From Armatimonadota bacterium (GTDB lineage Bacteria; Sysuimicrobiota; Sysuimicrobiia; Sysuimicrobiales; Sysuimicrobiaceae), in the NCBI GenBank assembly GCA_025060455.1, contig JANXBY010000075.1, positions 1-64,000 on the forward strand: DNA of 64,000 nt, read 5' to 3'. This document shows positions 17,701-25,339 of this stretch, piece after piece. Position numbers and translations under genes: made by a program. Position 1 is the stretch's first letter. Every line of letters begins with the position of its first letter. The notes under the pieces were generated by a model. It was not told the DNA's origin, made no database searches, and saw only the letters and a list, made by a program, of their open reading frames with translations.

Positions 17701-18393
17701 CTAGAATCCTAACCCCCGCTCCCGCAGGCTGACAAACCGGCCGTCACCCACCACCACGTGATCCAACACCGTCACCCCCAGCAACGCCCCTGCCTGGCGC
17801 AGCACCGCGGTGAGCCGGGCGTCGTCGGGGCTGGGCTCCGGGTTGCCCGAAGGGTGGTTGTGCGTCAGCACCACCGCGTGGGCGCCCCGGCGGATGGCCT
17901 CCCGGAACACCTCCCGGGCCTCCACGGAGGCCGCGTTGAGCCCCCCTCGGGACGTCTCCACCACGCCCATGACCTCGTGCCGGGTGTTCAGCAGCACCAC
18001 GCAGAAGTGCTCTTGCTCCCGGTGGGCCAGCCTGGGCGCCACCAGGGCCGCCACATCCTCCGCACCCCTCACCACCGGCCTGGCCGCCGGGTCCGGTCCC
18101 TGCGCCCGCCGGCCCAACTCGAAGGCCGCCACCAGGGTGGTGGCCTTGGCCTCGCCCACACCTGGCACCGCGCTGAGCTCCTCCACCCGCGCCCGGCTGA
18201 GGCCCCTCACCCCTCCAAAACGCCGCAACAGCTCGTCGGCCACGTGCAGGGCGGAGCGGGAACGGGTGCCGGCCCGCAGCAGCACCGCCACCAGCTCCCG
18301 GTCCTGCAGCGCCTCTGGACCAGAGGCCACCAGCCGCTCCCGCGGCCTGGCCTCAGGCGGTAGCTGGCGGATCGTCGGCCCTTGCCTGTCCAT
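17701..18393 (-). CDS. radC: RadC family JAMM-domain protein
   Basis: This is a 230-aa UPF0758/RadC protein. An N-terminal helix-hairpin-helix (about 50-85, [25 protein letters not shown]) precedes a JAB/JAMM domain (about 105-225). The latter has the metal-binding motif [14 protein letters not shown] and ends [20 protein letters not shown]. The historical link to DNA repair was not borne out in E. coli and the family's function is unsettled. It is the first gene upstream of mreB here. Confidence 0.95.
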   Translation of the reverse strand: MDRQGPTIRQLPPEARPRERLVASGPEALQDRELVAVLLRAGTRSRSALHVADELLRRFGGVRGLSRARVEELSAVPGVGEAKATTLVAAFELGRRAQGPDPAARPVVRGAEDVAALVAPRLAHREQEHFCVVLLNTRHEVMGVVETSRGGLNAASVEAREVFREAIRRGAHAVVLTHNHPSGNPEPSPDDARLTAVLRQAGALLGVTVLDHVVVGDGRFVSLRERGLGF

Positions 18394-18477
18394 CCCTTGG
18401 AGTCAACGTGCCCGAGGCGGCGTTTCGACCGGCCCGTGGCACCGCAGTCTCGAGCCACCCCCAGAGGCAGCGCTGGC

Positions 18478-18738
18478 TCAGATCCACCGCCACAGCCAAA
18501 GGGCCAGCACCACCCCCACCACCACCCCGAGGTTCAGGCGCAGGGTGAAACCCAGGGTGAAGGTCGCCAGCCCCAGGTCTAGGTGGAGGGCAGGGTCTAG
18601 GCCGGGCTCCACAGACCGGGAGAGGAACACCAGGGGCGGAAACGAGGAGGCGGCCTCCGCCAAGACGTGTCCCAGCACGCCGCCTGCCAGGATCACCAAC
18701 AGCAGCGGCACCCAAGACCGCCGGGCGCGGCGGGTCAC
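18478..18738 (-). CDS. DUF4321 small membrane protein
   Basis: This is an 86-aa protein with two hydrophobic segments. The pattern LLVILAGGVLGHVLAE, then LDLGLATFTLGFTLRLNLGVVVGVVLAL, fits DUF4321 proteins found near maf/radC/mreB in Firmicutes. It sits just before radC in transcription order, supporting that synteny. Its function is unknown. The 84 nt between it and radC contain no visible feature. Confidence 0.75.
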   Translation of the reverse strand: MTRRARRSWVPLLLVILAGGVLGHVLAEAASSFPPLVFLSRSVEPGLDPALHLDLGLATFTLGFTLRLNLGVVVGVVLALWLWRWI

Positions 18739-18789
18739 CCTCGAGCCTCCGCGCCAAGGACGGGGTTCGATCCCACGCAGCCGCCCGCG

Positions 18790-18957
18790 CTACGTCTTGG
18801 CCGTCTCGTCCGTGTCCTCTTCCTTCACCGACTTCCGGAAGTCCCGAATGGCCTTCCCGAGGGAGCTTCCGATGCCGGCCAGCCGAGACGGGCCGAAGAT
18901 CAGCAGGGCGATGATGAGGATGATGACGAGCTCGGTCGTTCCGATCCCGAAGGGCAT
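18790..18957 (-). CDS. tatA: Sec-independent translocase subunit TatA
   Basis: This is a 55-aa protein. The ORF track merges it with an upstream extension; the ATG at 18957 gives MPFGIGTTELVIILIIALLIFGPSRL. It has the typical N-terminal TM helix, the FGP hinge, an amphipathic helix (GSSLGKAIRDFRKSV) and a short acidic tail. It forms the pore for folded proteins. tatB and tatC are not in the window. The twin-arginine-like N-terminus of the Rieske protein (MDRRAFLK) is a plausible client. Confidence 0.93.
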   Translation of the reverse strand: MPFGIGTTELVIILIIALLIFGPSRLAGIGSSLGKAIRDFRKSVKEEDTDETAKT

Positions 18958-19166
18958 CGGCCACCTCCGGAGGCATTGTACCGCCGTTCCAGCACCGCGC
19001 ACACCAGCGCCACGGCCAGCAGCACCGCGGCGGCCAGCAGGATGGGGCCCGCCGGGGTCGACGCGCCCTGCCACCGCCGGCGCTCGGCCAGGTGCGCCAC
19101 CCTCAAGGCGACCCGGATCCTGGCCGCCCGGAGCTCCGCACGGAGGCGGTCAGCTCGCGAATCCAC
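18900..19166 (-). CDS. Small single-TM protein overlapping tatA (DUF3618-like)
   Basis: This is an 88-aa reading frame starting at a GTG (19166) 5 nt after a good CAGGAGGA ribosome binding site. A charged helix (RADRLRAELRAARIRVALRVAHLAERRRW) is followed by one TM segment (ILLAAAVLLAVALVCAVLE). This resembles the small DUF3618-type proteins that follow Holin-X family genes, which is the arrangement here. Its last 58 nt overlap the start of tatA in another frame, with a Ser-rich tail, so its true end is unusual. It may be partly a shadow. Confidence 0.45.
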   Translation of the reverse strand: MDSRADRLRAELRAARIRVALRVAHLAERRRWQGASTPAGPILLAAAVLLAVALVCAVLERRYNASGGGRCPSGSERPSSSSSSSSPC

Positions 19167-19513
19167 CGCGCGTCCTCCTGGAGGGCTTCGCGCACGCGGG
19201 CCAGCTTGGGCCGGCGCAGCCTCCGCCAGCCCCACACCCCCACCCCCGCACCCCCGGCTACCACCGCGCACCAGCTCACCAGCCCGGCAGCCCAGGCAGG
19301 CAGCCACTGAGACAGCACCAGCGCCGCCAGCACCGGCAGGAACAGCAGGGCACCTGCCACGGCTGCGGCGCCGGCTAACAGCCCGGCGCCTCCCCGCACC
19401 ACGTCCTGCAGGGCTTCCCGGCCCTCCAGCCGTGCTAGTTCCACGTGGGCCCGCAGGAGGTGCGCGAGATCCTCGGCCAGCCCTTCCCAGCTGTCCCGGC
19501 TGGAAGGCTCCAC
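19103..19513 (-). CDS. Phage holin family / DUF1469-like membrane protein
   Basis: This is a 136-aa protein. An amphipathic N-terminal helix (LAEDLAHLLRAHVELARLEGREAL) precedes two TM segments (AAAVAGALLFLPVLAALVL and LVSWCAVVAGGAGVGVWGW). This layout is the actinobacterial holin-X/DUF1469 family, which is chromosomal and not evidence of a prophage. The GTG start overlaps the ANTAR regulator stop by 1 nt. Its role is unknown, perhaps membrane stress. Confidence 0.7.
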   Translation of the reverse strand: MEPSSRDSWEGLAEDLAHLLRAHVELARLEGREALQDVVRGGAGLLAGAAAVAGALLFLPVLAALVLSQWLPAWAAGLVSWCAVVAGGAGVGVWGWRRLRRPKLARVREALQEDARWIRELTASVRSSGRPGSGSP

Positions 19514-20094
19514 TACAGCACCCCGTGGGCGGTCACGATGGCCCGGGCGATCTCCACCAGCTTCTTGTTCTCCTTCTGGCTTTGGACCTGCATCCGGCGG
19601 AACGCCTCCGCCTCGCTGATCCCCAACCGTTTCATGAGGATGCCCTTCGCCCGCTCGATGAGCTTCCGCGCCTCCAGGGCCTCCCGGAGGTCAGCCACCT
19701 CCTTCTGGAGGATCCGGAACTCCTCGAACCGTGCCCGGGCCAGCAGGATGGTGGGAAGCAGGTCCTCCTCGCTGACCGGCTTGACCAGGTACGCGAAGAC
19801 GCCTGCCTCCGTGGCGCGCTCCACCAGCTCCGGCTCGCTGTAGGCGGTCAGCAGGATCACAGGGATGGGCCGGCGGGCGGTGATCTCTCGGGCCGCGGTG
19901 ATGCCGTCCAGCTCCGGCATCTTGATGTCGAGGATGGCCAGGTCCGGCTGGTGGCGCTCGGCCAGCTCCACCGCCTCCCGGCCGTTGGTGGCCTCCGCCA
20001 CCACCTCGAACCCCAGCGACCGCAGCTGGGTCCTCAAGGTCATGACGCGGATGGCCTCGTCGTCCGCGATGAGGATGCGCAGGCGGTCCTTCAC
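19513..20094 (-). CDS. ANTAR-domain response regulator
   Basis: This is a 193-aa two-component regulator. The GTG at 20094 overlaps the kinase stop (GTGA). The receiver domain (about 1-120) has acidic pocket DDE, phospho-acceptor in LAILDIKMPELDG, and LLTAYSE and VKPVSEEDL. A coiled linker leads to an ANTAR RNA-binding domain (about 135-190) with RKLIERAKGILMKRLGISEAEAFRRMQ. ANTAR proteins antiterminate by binding paired hexaloop hairpins in leader RNAs. The target leader is not identifiable in this window. Confidence 0.93.
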   Translation of the reverse strand: MKDRLRILIADDEAIRVMTLRTQLRSLGFEVVAEATNGREAVELAERHQPDLAILDIKMPELDGITAAREITARRPIPVILLTAYSEPELVERATEAGVFAYLVKPVSEEDLLPTILLARARFEEFRILQKEVADLREALEARKLIERAKGILMKRLGISEAEAFRRMQVQSQKENKKLVEIARAIVTAHGVL

Positions 20095-21299
20095 GCGCTC
20101 ACCTCCCCGGCCGGCTGTGCTGACCCCTCGCCCGCCCCGGCCGCGGGCACAGCAAACCGGACCTCTGCCACGGTGCCCCCCTCCGACCACAGCCGGAAGG
20201 TGCCCCTCAGGTCCCGGCCCACCAGATCCTGAACGATGCGCAGGCCCAGGTGGCCGTGCCGGTCCACGGAGAACCCTGGCGGCAGCCCCACGCCGTCGTC
20301 CCGGACCTGCACCCACACCTCCTGCCCCTGCTGGCCCAGCTGCACGCTCACCCGGCCCCGGCCATCGGGGAACGCGTGCTCCAGGGCGTTGTGGACCAGC
20401 TCGCTCAGCACCAGGGCGAGGGCGGTGGCGTGCTTGCTGGGCAGCCACACCTCGGGACCGCGCACCTCCACCCGCACCGCCCGGCCCGCCCGCGCCAGGT
20501 CGCGGCCGATGGTCTCCCCGATCCGCTCCGCCAGCCGGCGGACTTCCACCGCCTCGATGCGGTCCGCGGACAGCATCTGGTGAACCGCAGCGATGCTCTT
20601 CACCCGCGCGATGCTGTCCAGCAGGCTCTTGCGGGCGGGGCCTTCCGCGTCCACGGTCTCCAGGTACAGGAGGTCCGCCAGGGTCTGGAGGTTGTTCTTG
20701 ATCCGGTGGTGCATCTCCCGGAGCAGGGTCCGGAGCTTCTCGTTGCTCTCCTCCAGGTCCTGCTGCTTCTGGCGGATCACCCGGTCCCGGGCCTCCAGGT
20801 ACGCCTGGCCGATGGCCAGCATCTGCAGGTCGATGGCCTCGTGCACCCGCTCCGTGGCCAGCATCACGTCGGGTGGGAAGGCCACCCACAGCCGCCGGCT
20901 CAACATCACCTGCACCTGGGTGGACAGGCTGCTGCGCAGCAGGCTCAGGGCCTGCAGGATCTCTTCCAGGCTGAAGCCCAGCTCCAGCTGCTCGGTGGCC
21001 ACCCGGTGGGCATGTTCGAACACCCGGTCCCGCGCGTGCAGGTGTTCCGCCTCGTCCCCGGCCCGCATCACCTGGACCAGCAGGTCCACCGTCTGTCGGC
21101 CCCACCGGTCACACAAGGCAGGGTGCTCCGCGTACCGCGCCACCCGGCGGTGCAGGGAGGCCCTCCACCTCCCCACCACCTCCTCCCGGTGCTCCTCCAG
21201 GTGCCGGGAGGTGGTGGCCACCGCGAAGCACACCATGGCCGACCGCACCCGTAACAGGGGGGCGTACAACCCGACCAGCCAGCGTCGCACCGCCTCCAC
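20091..21299 (-). CDS. HisKA_2-type sensor histidine kinase
   Basis: This is a 402-aa soluble kinase with no TM segments. Residues about 25-170 form a helical RsbR/sensor-globin-like N-terminal domain (EEVVGRWRASLHRRVARY; ELGFSLEEILQALSLLR). The phospho-acceptor is in LREMHHRIKNNLQTLADLL, the HisKA_2 pattern. The ATPase domain has LVLSELVHNALEHAF, VRDDGVGLP and GHLGLRIVQDLV. Coupling to the ANTAR regulator downstream makes them a cognate pair. The signal is unknown. Confidence 0.9.
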   Translation of the reverse strand: MEAVRRWLVGLYAPLLRVRSAMVCFAVATTSRHLEEHREEVVGRWRASLHRRVARYAEHPALCDRWGRQTVDLLVQVMRAGDEAEHLHARDRVFEHAHRVATEQLELGFSLEEILQALSLLRSSLSTQVQVMLSRRLWVAFPPDVMLATERVHEAIDLQMLAIGQAYLEARDRVIRQKQQDLEESNEKLRTLLREMHHRIKNNLQTLADLLYLETVDAEGPARKSLLDSIARVKSIAAVHQMLSADRIEAVEVRRLAERIGETIGRDLARAGRAVRVEVRGPEVWLPSKHATALALVLSELVHNALEHAFPDGRGRVSVQLGQQGQEVWVQVRDDGVGLPPGFSVDRHGHLGLRIVQDLVGRDLRGTFRLWSEGGTVAEVRFAVPAAGAGEGSAQPAGEVSA

Positions 21300-21359
21300 C
21301 GACAGGCAGTGTAGCCGAGGCGGAAGCCCTCAGCCAGGCGCCTACAGAGGCCGGTGCAG

Positions 21360-22340
21360 TCAGTGGCGCCGGGACACCACGAACTCCGTGAGGGCGGCCA
21401 GGCTGTCCCGCTCCGGCCCGGGAGGTAGGGTGTCCAGCAGCTGGAGGGCCCGGTGCGCGTGCTGCCGCGCCACCTCCAGGGCGTAGGCCAAAGACCCAGA
21501 GGCCTCCAGGGCTTGCCGCAGGGGCTCGAGATCCCCTGAGCGGATCCACGCCTCCAGCCGCCGGCGCCCTGCTTCGTCCGCGGTCCGCAGGGCGTGGATC
21601 AACGGCAGCGTGACCTTGCCGCCGCGTACGTCGCTGCCGATGGGCTTGCCGAGGACTTCCGGGTCGCTGGTGAGGTCGAGGGTGTCGTCGGTGATCTGGA
21701 ACGCCACGCCCCAGTGAAGCCCGAACGCTCCCAGCCGCTCCACCAGCTCGCCCTCCGCCCCGCCCACCAGGGCACCCCCGGCGCACGCGGACGACACCAG
21801 CTGCGCGGTCTTGCCCTCCACGATGGCGAAGTAGATGGACTCGTCGGTGTGCGGAGTGTTCCCGTACTTGATCTGCAGGAGCTCCGCCTGGCTCATGCGC
21901 ACGGTGGCGAACGCCACCCGGCTGGCCACGTCGTCCCGGCCCGTACGGGAGAGCAGGTGGAACGCCTTGCTGAACAGGTAGTCTCCGAGCAACACCGCCA
22001 CGTGGTTGCCCCACCGGGCATTGGGGGTGGCGTGTCCCCGCCGGCGATCCGCCTCGTCGATGACGTCGTCGTGGATCAGGCTGGCCACGTGGATGAGCTC
22101 CACCGCGGCGGCCAGCAGGTCCCGGTGCGCTCCGCCTCCTCCGGCAACCCGGGCGCACAGGAACGCCAGGGCCGGGCGCACCATCTTCCCCCGGGTCTGC
22201 AGCACGTGCGACACCAACTCCATCAGGAAGGGGTCGTGGGCAGCCAGCTCCTGGTGCAGGAGGTGCTGGAGGCGGTCCAGGTCCTCCCGTACGGGAGCAT
22301 ACGCGGAGGCCAAGGCCGCGTCCGCGGCCACCAAGGTCAT
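21360..22340 (-). CDS. Polyprenyl (heptaprenyl-type) diphosphate synthase
   Basis: This is a 326-aa trans-isoprenyl diphosphate synthase. The first aspartate-rich motif is LIHDDVIDEADRRRG and the second is QITDDTLDLTSD, followed by GKPIGSDVRGGKVTLPLIHAL. It condenses isopentenyl diphosphate onto an allylic primer to make a quinone side chain. Its ATG overlaps the stop of the upstream cytochrome c gene (ATGA). It therefore reads as the last gene of the respiratory cluster, a sensible place for quinone biosynthesis. Chain length cannot be set by eye. Confidence 0.92.
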   Translation of the reverse strand: MTLVAADAALASAYAPVREDLDRLQHLLHQELAAHDPFLMELVSHVLQTRGKMVRPALAFLCARVAGGGGAHRDLLAAAVELIHVASLIHDDVIDEADRRRGHATPNARWGNHVAVLLGDYLFSKAFHLLSRTGRDDVASRVAFATVRMSQAELLQIKYGNTPHTDESIYFAIVEGKTAQLVSSACAGGALVGGAEGELVERLGAFGLHWGVAFQITDDTLDLTSDPEVLGKPIGSDVRGGKVTLPLIHALRTADEAGRRRLEAWIRSGDLEPLRQALEASGSLAYALEVARQHAHRALQLLDTLPPGPERDSLAALTEFVVSRRH

Positions 22341-22882
22341 GGTCGCCGGCCCAGTCGCCGCACGTACTCCACCAGCGCCCAGATCTGGTCGTCGGGCAGC
22401 TGGCCGAACGCCGGCATCCCGCTCCGCCGGGCGGTGTTTGCGAGGCCGTTCTTGATCACCCAGTGGGTCGCACCTACGGGCATGCGCTCGTGGAAGGCCC
22501 GGTAGTGGAAGTTGAACGGCTTGGGGTTGAGGGCGGCTCCCGCGGGTCCGTCTCCGCGCCCTTCAGGCCCGTGGCACACCGCGCACAAGGTGTCGTACTG
22601 CGTCTTAGCCTGCGCCAGCATGGCGTCGGTGACCGGCCGCGGAGGTTGGTCGTCCCGGGCCTCCTCGGGCACCACCTCGAGGATGGCCAGGACGACCTCC
22701 GACCCGTCCGGAGCTGCCGCAGTGCCCACGGACACGCCCTCCACGTTCCGGGCCACCAGCTGCACCTCCGGCTGCACCAGCCCGCCCGCCACGAACAGGT
22801 AAACCAGCGCCCACACGGGGAGCAGCACGTACAATGCCAGCAACCAACGGGAGGGCCGGACGGACGTGGTTTCTTCGGCCAT
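22337..22882 (-). CDS. Membrane-anchored monoheme cytochrome c
   Basis: This is a 181-aa protein with an N-terminal TM anchor (about residues 13-35, LLALYVLLPVWALVYLFVAGGL). One heme-binding motif, CAVCH, lies near residue 98 in YDTLCAVCHGPEGRGDG. The likely axial methionine is in RSGMPAFGQL. The C-terminal helix DDQIWALVEYVRRL is typical of class I cytochromes c. It is the last cytochrome in the respiratory cluster and overlaps the prenyl synthase start. It probably carries electrons out of the complex. Confidence 0.9.
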   Translation of the reverse strand: MAEETTSVRPSRWLLALYVLLPVWALVYLFVAGGLVQPEVQLVARNVEGVSVGTAAAPDGSEVVLAILEVVPEEARDDQPPRPVTDAMLAQAKTQYDTLCAVCHGPEGRGDGPAGAALNPKPFNFHYRAFHERMPVGATHWVIKNGLANTARRSGMPAFGQLPDDQIWALVEYVRRLGRRP

Positions 22883-22890
22883 AGCGCCTC

Positions 22891-23352
22891 CTACCGCAGC
22901 GTGAGCAGGTATGCCACCAGGTCAGCCACCTCCGCCTCGGACAGGTACCGGTAAGGCGGCATCCCCCCCTTTCCGGAGCGGAGCAGCGTTCGCAGGTCCT
23001 GCGCGGAGGTCCGGGCCGCAACGTGGGTCAGGTCCGGGCCAAGGCGCAACCGGCCCACCAGTGCCGGGTCTTGGCCCGCGTACTGAGCCGGGGAGGAAGC
23101 TTCCCCGATGTCGCCCGCGCCCCGCACCATTCCGAAGCGGGCCTCTACCGCCCGGACTTCCTGCGTGTGGCAGACCGCGCACCCTTCCCGCACGTACACC
23201 CACCGACCCCGCGCGGCTTGGTGCGACAGCGGGGTCGCCCGGGCAGCACGCACCGCGGGATCCAGGGCCGGGAGCAGCACCGAGGCCACGAACCCGCACA
23301 GCACCGCAGCGGTCACCAGCCTCACCACAGCGCCCACGGAGTCCTTCAACAA
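22891..23352 (-). CDS. CcoO/FixO-like monoheme cytochrome c
   Basis: This is a 153-aa protein with an N-terminal TM anchor (about 10-30). The heme motif sits in GRWVYVREGCAVCHTQEVRAVEARFG, which is the CcoO (FixO) signature of cbb3 oxidases. It ends with a conventional cytochrome c helix (EAEVADLVAYLLTLR). It lies directly after the CcoN-like gene, as in cco operons, but that neighbour has no metal ligands. It may now serve the bc-type complex. CcoP and CcoQ are not seen in this stretch. Confidence 0.88.
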   Translation of the reverse strand: MLKDSVGAVVRLVTAAVLCGFVASVLLPALDPAVRAARATPLSHQAARGRWVYVREGCAVCHTQEVRAVEARFGMVRGAGDIGEASSPAQYAGQDPALVGRLRLGPDLTHVAARTSAQDLRTLLRSGKGGMPPYRYLSEAEVADLVAYLLTLR

Positions 23353-23379
23353 CCCACCTCCTGCGCGACGCCCACCACG

Positions 23380-24774
23380 CTAGGAACCCGCCACCGCGGC
23401 CAGCTCCTGCTCCGCGGCAGGCACCGGCTGCCCGGAGTCCGCCGTCAGGAAGACGTTCCACCCGAACACCGCGTGCCCCATCCACGCGGCCAGCAGCCCC
23501 GTGAAGCTCAGCGCCACGAGCGGCCGGACGGCCTGCAGTGCGTGCGCGAAGGGGACGGTGCCCGTGGCCCACACCGCCCCCTGGCTCAGGCCTGCCACCA
23601 TCAGGGAGCTCACCGCCAATGTCCACCCGGCCACACCCAACCACAGGTGCCGCCAGGCCAGCCCCCGGCTGGCCAGCGCCCGTCCCAGGGCGTGGGGCAG
23701 GAGGAGGTACGCGCAGCCCACAGCCACCGCACCGCAACCCCCGACGAGCAGGAGGCGCACCGCCTCCTCCCAAAGGGACATGGACACCATCCGGCTTGGA
23801 CCCGCCAGGGACGCCACCGCCTGCGCAACTACACCTCCGAGCAACGCCAGCCACCCGGCCACGGTGAACGCCACGCCCGGGTGGTCTCCGAGGATGCGCC
23901 ACTGCCCCTCCAGGGAGCGCACCGCGCCCGTGACCAGGGTGGCCACGGGCAAGACCAGCAGGCCGCACGCCACCGCTCCTACCGTCTGAACCCAGAAGGG
24001 GACCGGACCCCACACGAACTGCCCGGGCCCCGCGAGGGCCCCGAAGCTGGCGAGCCCGACCACCGCGGCAAATCCCAGCCCCTGCGACAGCCCTGGCCTC
24101 CCCGTCAGCGCCGACAGCACATACAGGGTCACCCCCCCTGCCACGGGGACCGCCCACAGCCACAACAGCCCCGCCTGCAGGAAGGCCTGGCTCAGGGCGT
24201 CCAGCACCCCGGAGTAGGGATTGTCGAAGGGCCAGAACAGCCCCTTCCCCAGGACCAGGACCAAGGGCAGCCCCGCGAAGCCTGAGGCCACCAGGGCCAG
24301 GGCGGGGTCCCTGCGAGGCGCCCGCGCGAGGGTGCTCCGGACTACCCAGTACAGGAGCAGCGCACCCGCCAGCCGCAACAGGTCCACGGGCCAGGGGGCT
24401 TCAGCGAACAGGCGGCCCCGCGTCCAGCCCGCGGAAAGCCACCACCAGCTCAAGAGCTGGGCGGCGGTCCACAGCCACAGGGCCAGGTTGGCGAGCGGCT
24501 CGCTCCACAGCCCCTCCCGGTCGCCCTGACCCACCACGCGCAGCGCCGTCCCCACCAGGAGGTGGGACAACAGGCCGAACACCCACAGGTCGGCGGCCAC
24601 GGCCACCACCCGGCCGTGGGACGCCCACGGGAGGTCCGCCAACAGCGACGGCCACGCCCTCTGCGCCGCCACAAGCCCTTCGTACGCCAGGGCCAAGACT
24701 CCCCACACGGTCCCCGCGTACAGGAACCTCCGCACGGAGCTCCACCGCTCGTCGGTGAACATCCACGCCAGCAC
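23380..24774 (-). CDS. CcoN-fold heme-copper oxidase subunit I homologue lacking metal ligands
   Basis: This is a roughly 464-aa polytopic protein of about 12 TM segments with clear collinearity to CcoN (AAQRAWPSLLADLPWASHGR; PWPVDLLRL; CAYLLLPHALGR; GLSQGAVW). Every position where CcoN has a heme or CuB histidine is changed. RPLHTN reads VAVAAD (A60); the GHN site has Ala; GPHHLH reads GPGQFV; and the WTIGHVH site reads EEAVRLL. It therefore should bind neither heme b, heme b3 nor CuB. The start is GTG 24774 after GGGGAGG, or ATG 24762. A structural or quinone-binding role is inference. Confidence 0.75.
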   Translation of the reverse strand: MLAWMFTDERWSSVRRFLYAGTVWGVLALAYEGLVAAQRAWPSLLADLPWASHGRVVAVAADLWVFGLLSHLLVGTALRVVGQGDREGLWSEPLANLALWLWTAAQLLSWWWLSAGWTRGRLFAEAPWPVDLLRLAGALLLYWVVRSTLARAPRRDPALALVASGFAGLPLVLVLGKGLFWPFDNPYSGVLDALSQAFLQAGLLWLWAVPVAGGVTLYVLSALTGRPGLSQGLGFAAVVGLASFGALAGPGQFVWGPVPFWVQTVGAVACGLLVLPVATLVTGAVRSLEGQWRILGDHPGVAFTVAGWLALLGGVVAQAVASLAGPSRMVSMSLWEEAVRLLLVGGCGAVAVGCAYLLLPHALGRALASRGLAWRHLWLGVAGWTLAVSSLMVAGLSQGAVWATGTVPFAHALQAVRPLVALSFTGLLAAWMGHAVFGWNVFLTADSGQPVPAAEQELAAVAGS

Positions 24775-24797
24775 GCCGCAGCGCCTCCCCGGAGCCG

Positions 24798-24914
24798 TCA
24801 GGCCTCCGCCACCAGGCCGAAGGCCGCCACGAACAGCAACAGCGCGAAAAACAGCAGGTAAAACAGGGCGTACCACAGGTAGGTCTTCCACCGTCGGGGG
24901 CCGAACCGGGTCAC
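24798..24914 (-). CDS. 38-aa single-TM membrane peptide
   Basis: This small gene is absent from the ORF track. The minus strand reads VTRFGPRRWKTYLWYALFYL then LLFFALLLFVAAFGLVAEA before a TGA. The GTG overlaps the stop of the MvhD-like gene (GTGA), and the CcoN-like gene starts 23-35 nt downstream. It has a basic N-terminus and one long TM helix, as in CcoQ/CcoS-sized or PetG/L/N-like subunits of respiratory complexes, but no family motif is recognisable. Coupling, composition and position support it as real. Confidence 0.6.
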   Translation of the reverse strand: MTRFGPRRWKTYLWYALFYLLFFALLLFVAAFGLVAEA

Positions 24915-25330
24915 TGTTTCCCTCCAGATCCGCGCAGCCGGTCCACGAAGTCCGCCACCGCTTGGAGGAACTGCTCCCGCTCGTGCAGCCCGTACGCGAA
25001 GAAGGCAATCCGCTCAGGGTCCACCTTCTGCCGGCTCAACCGCTTGCGGAGCTGGTCGATGCGGTCTTCCATGATCCAGTTGCCCTCCCGGTTCAGGCAG
25101 TCGCCCATGGGGCAGCCACACACGAAGGCGCCTGCGGCGCCACTGCGCAGGGCCAGCTCCAACCACCCCGGCTTCACGAACCCCGAGCACGGCACCCGGA
25201 TCACGGTCACGTGGGGCATCCCCACCACGGTGTCGTCCGGGTTCAAAAGCCCCTCACTGCGCACCGCCCAGTCGCACAGGAACCCCACCACCCGGGGCTG
25301 CGTTTCCATCCGCTCCGGTGCTGCCGCCAT
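24911..25330 (-). CDS. MvhD/FlpD-like iron-sulfur electron transfer subunit
   Basis: This is a 139-aa protein of the MvhD/FlpD family (hydrogenase iron-sulfur subunit), which passes electrons between hydrogenase or formate dehydrogenase and HdrA. Conserved parts are VVGFLCDWAVRSEG, VTVIRVPCSGFVKPGWLELAL, and GAFVCGCPMGDCLNREGN. The usual first motif is C-x-W-C; here only the first Cys (C in FLCDW) remains, while the VPCSG and GCPMGDC cysteines are kept. No HdrA is in the window. The neighbour is a cytochrome b with a ferredoxin domain, a plausible new partner. Confidence 0.85.
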   Translation of the reverse strand: MAAAPERMETQPRVVGFLCDWAVRSEGLLNPDDTVVGMPHVTVIRVPCSGFVKPGWLELALRSGAAGAFVCGCPMGDCLNREGNWIMEDRIDQLRKRLSRQKVDPERIAFFAYGLHEREQFLQAVADFVDRLRGSGGKQ

Positions 25331-25339
25331 GGCTCCTCC

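Noticed and set aside
19103-19513. Prophage because of a holin-like gene
   Set aside because: Holin-X/DUF1469 proteins are common chromosomal genes and no other phage gene is nearby.
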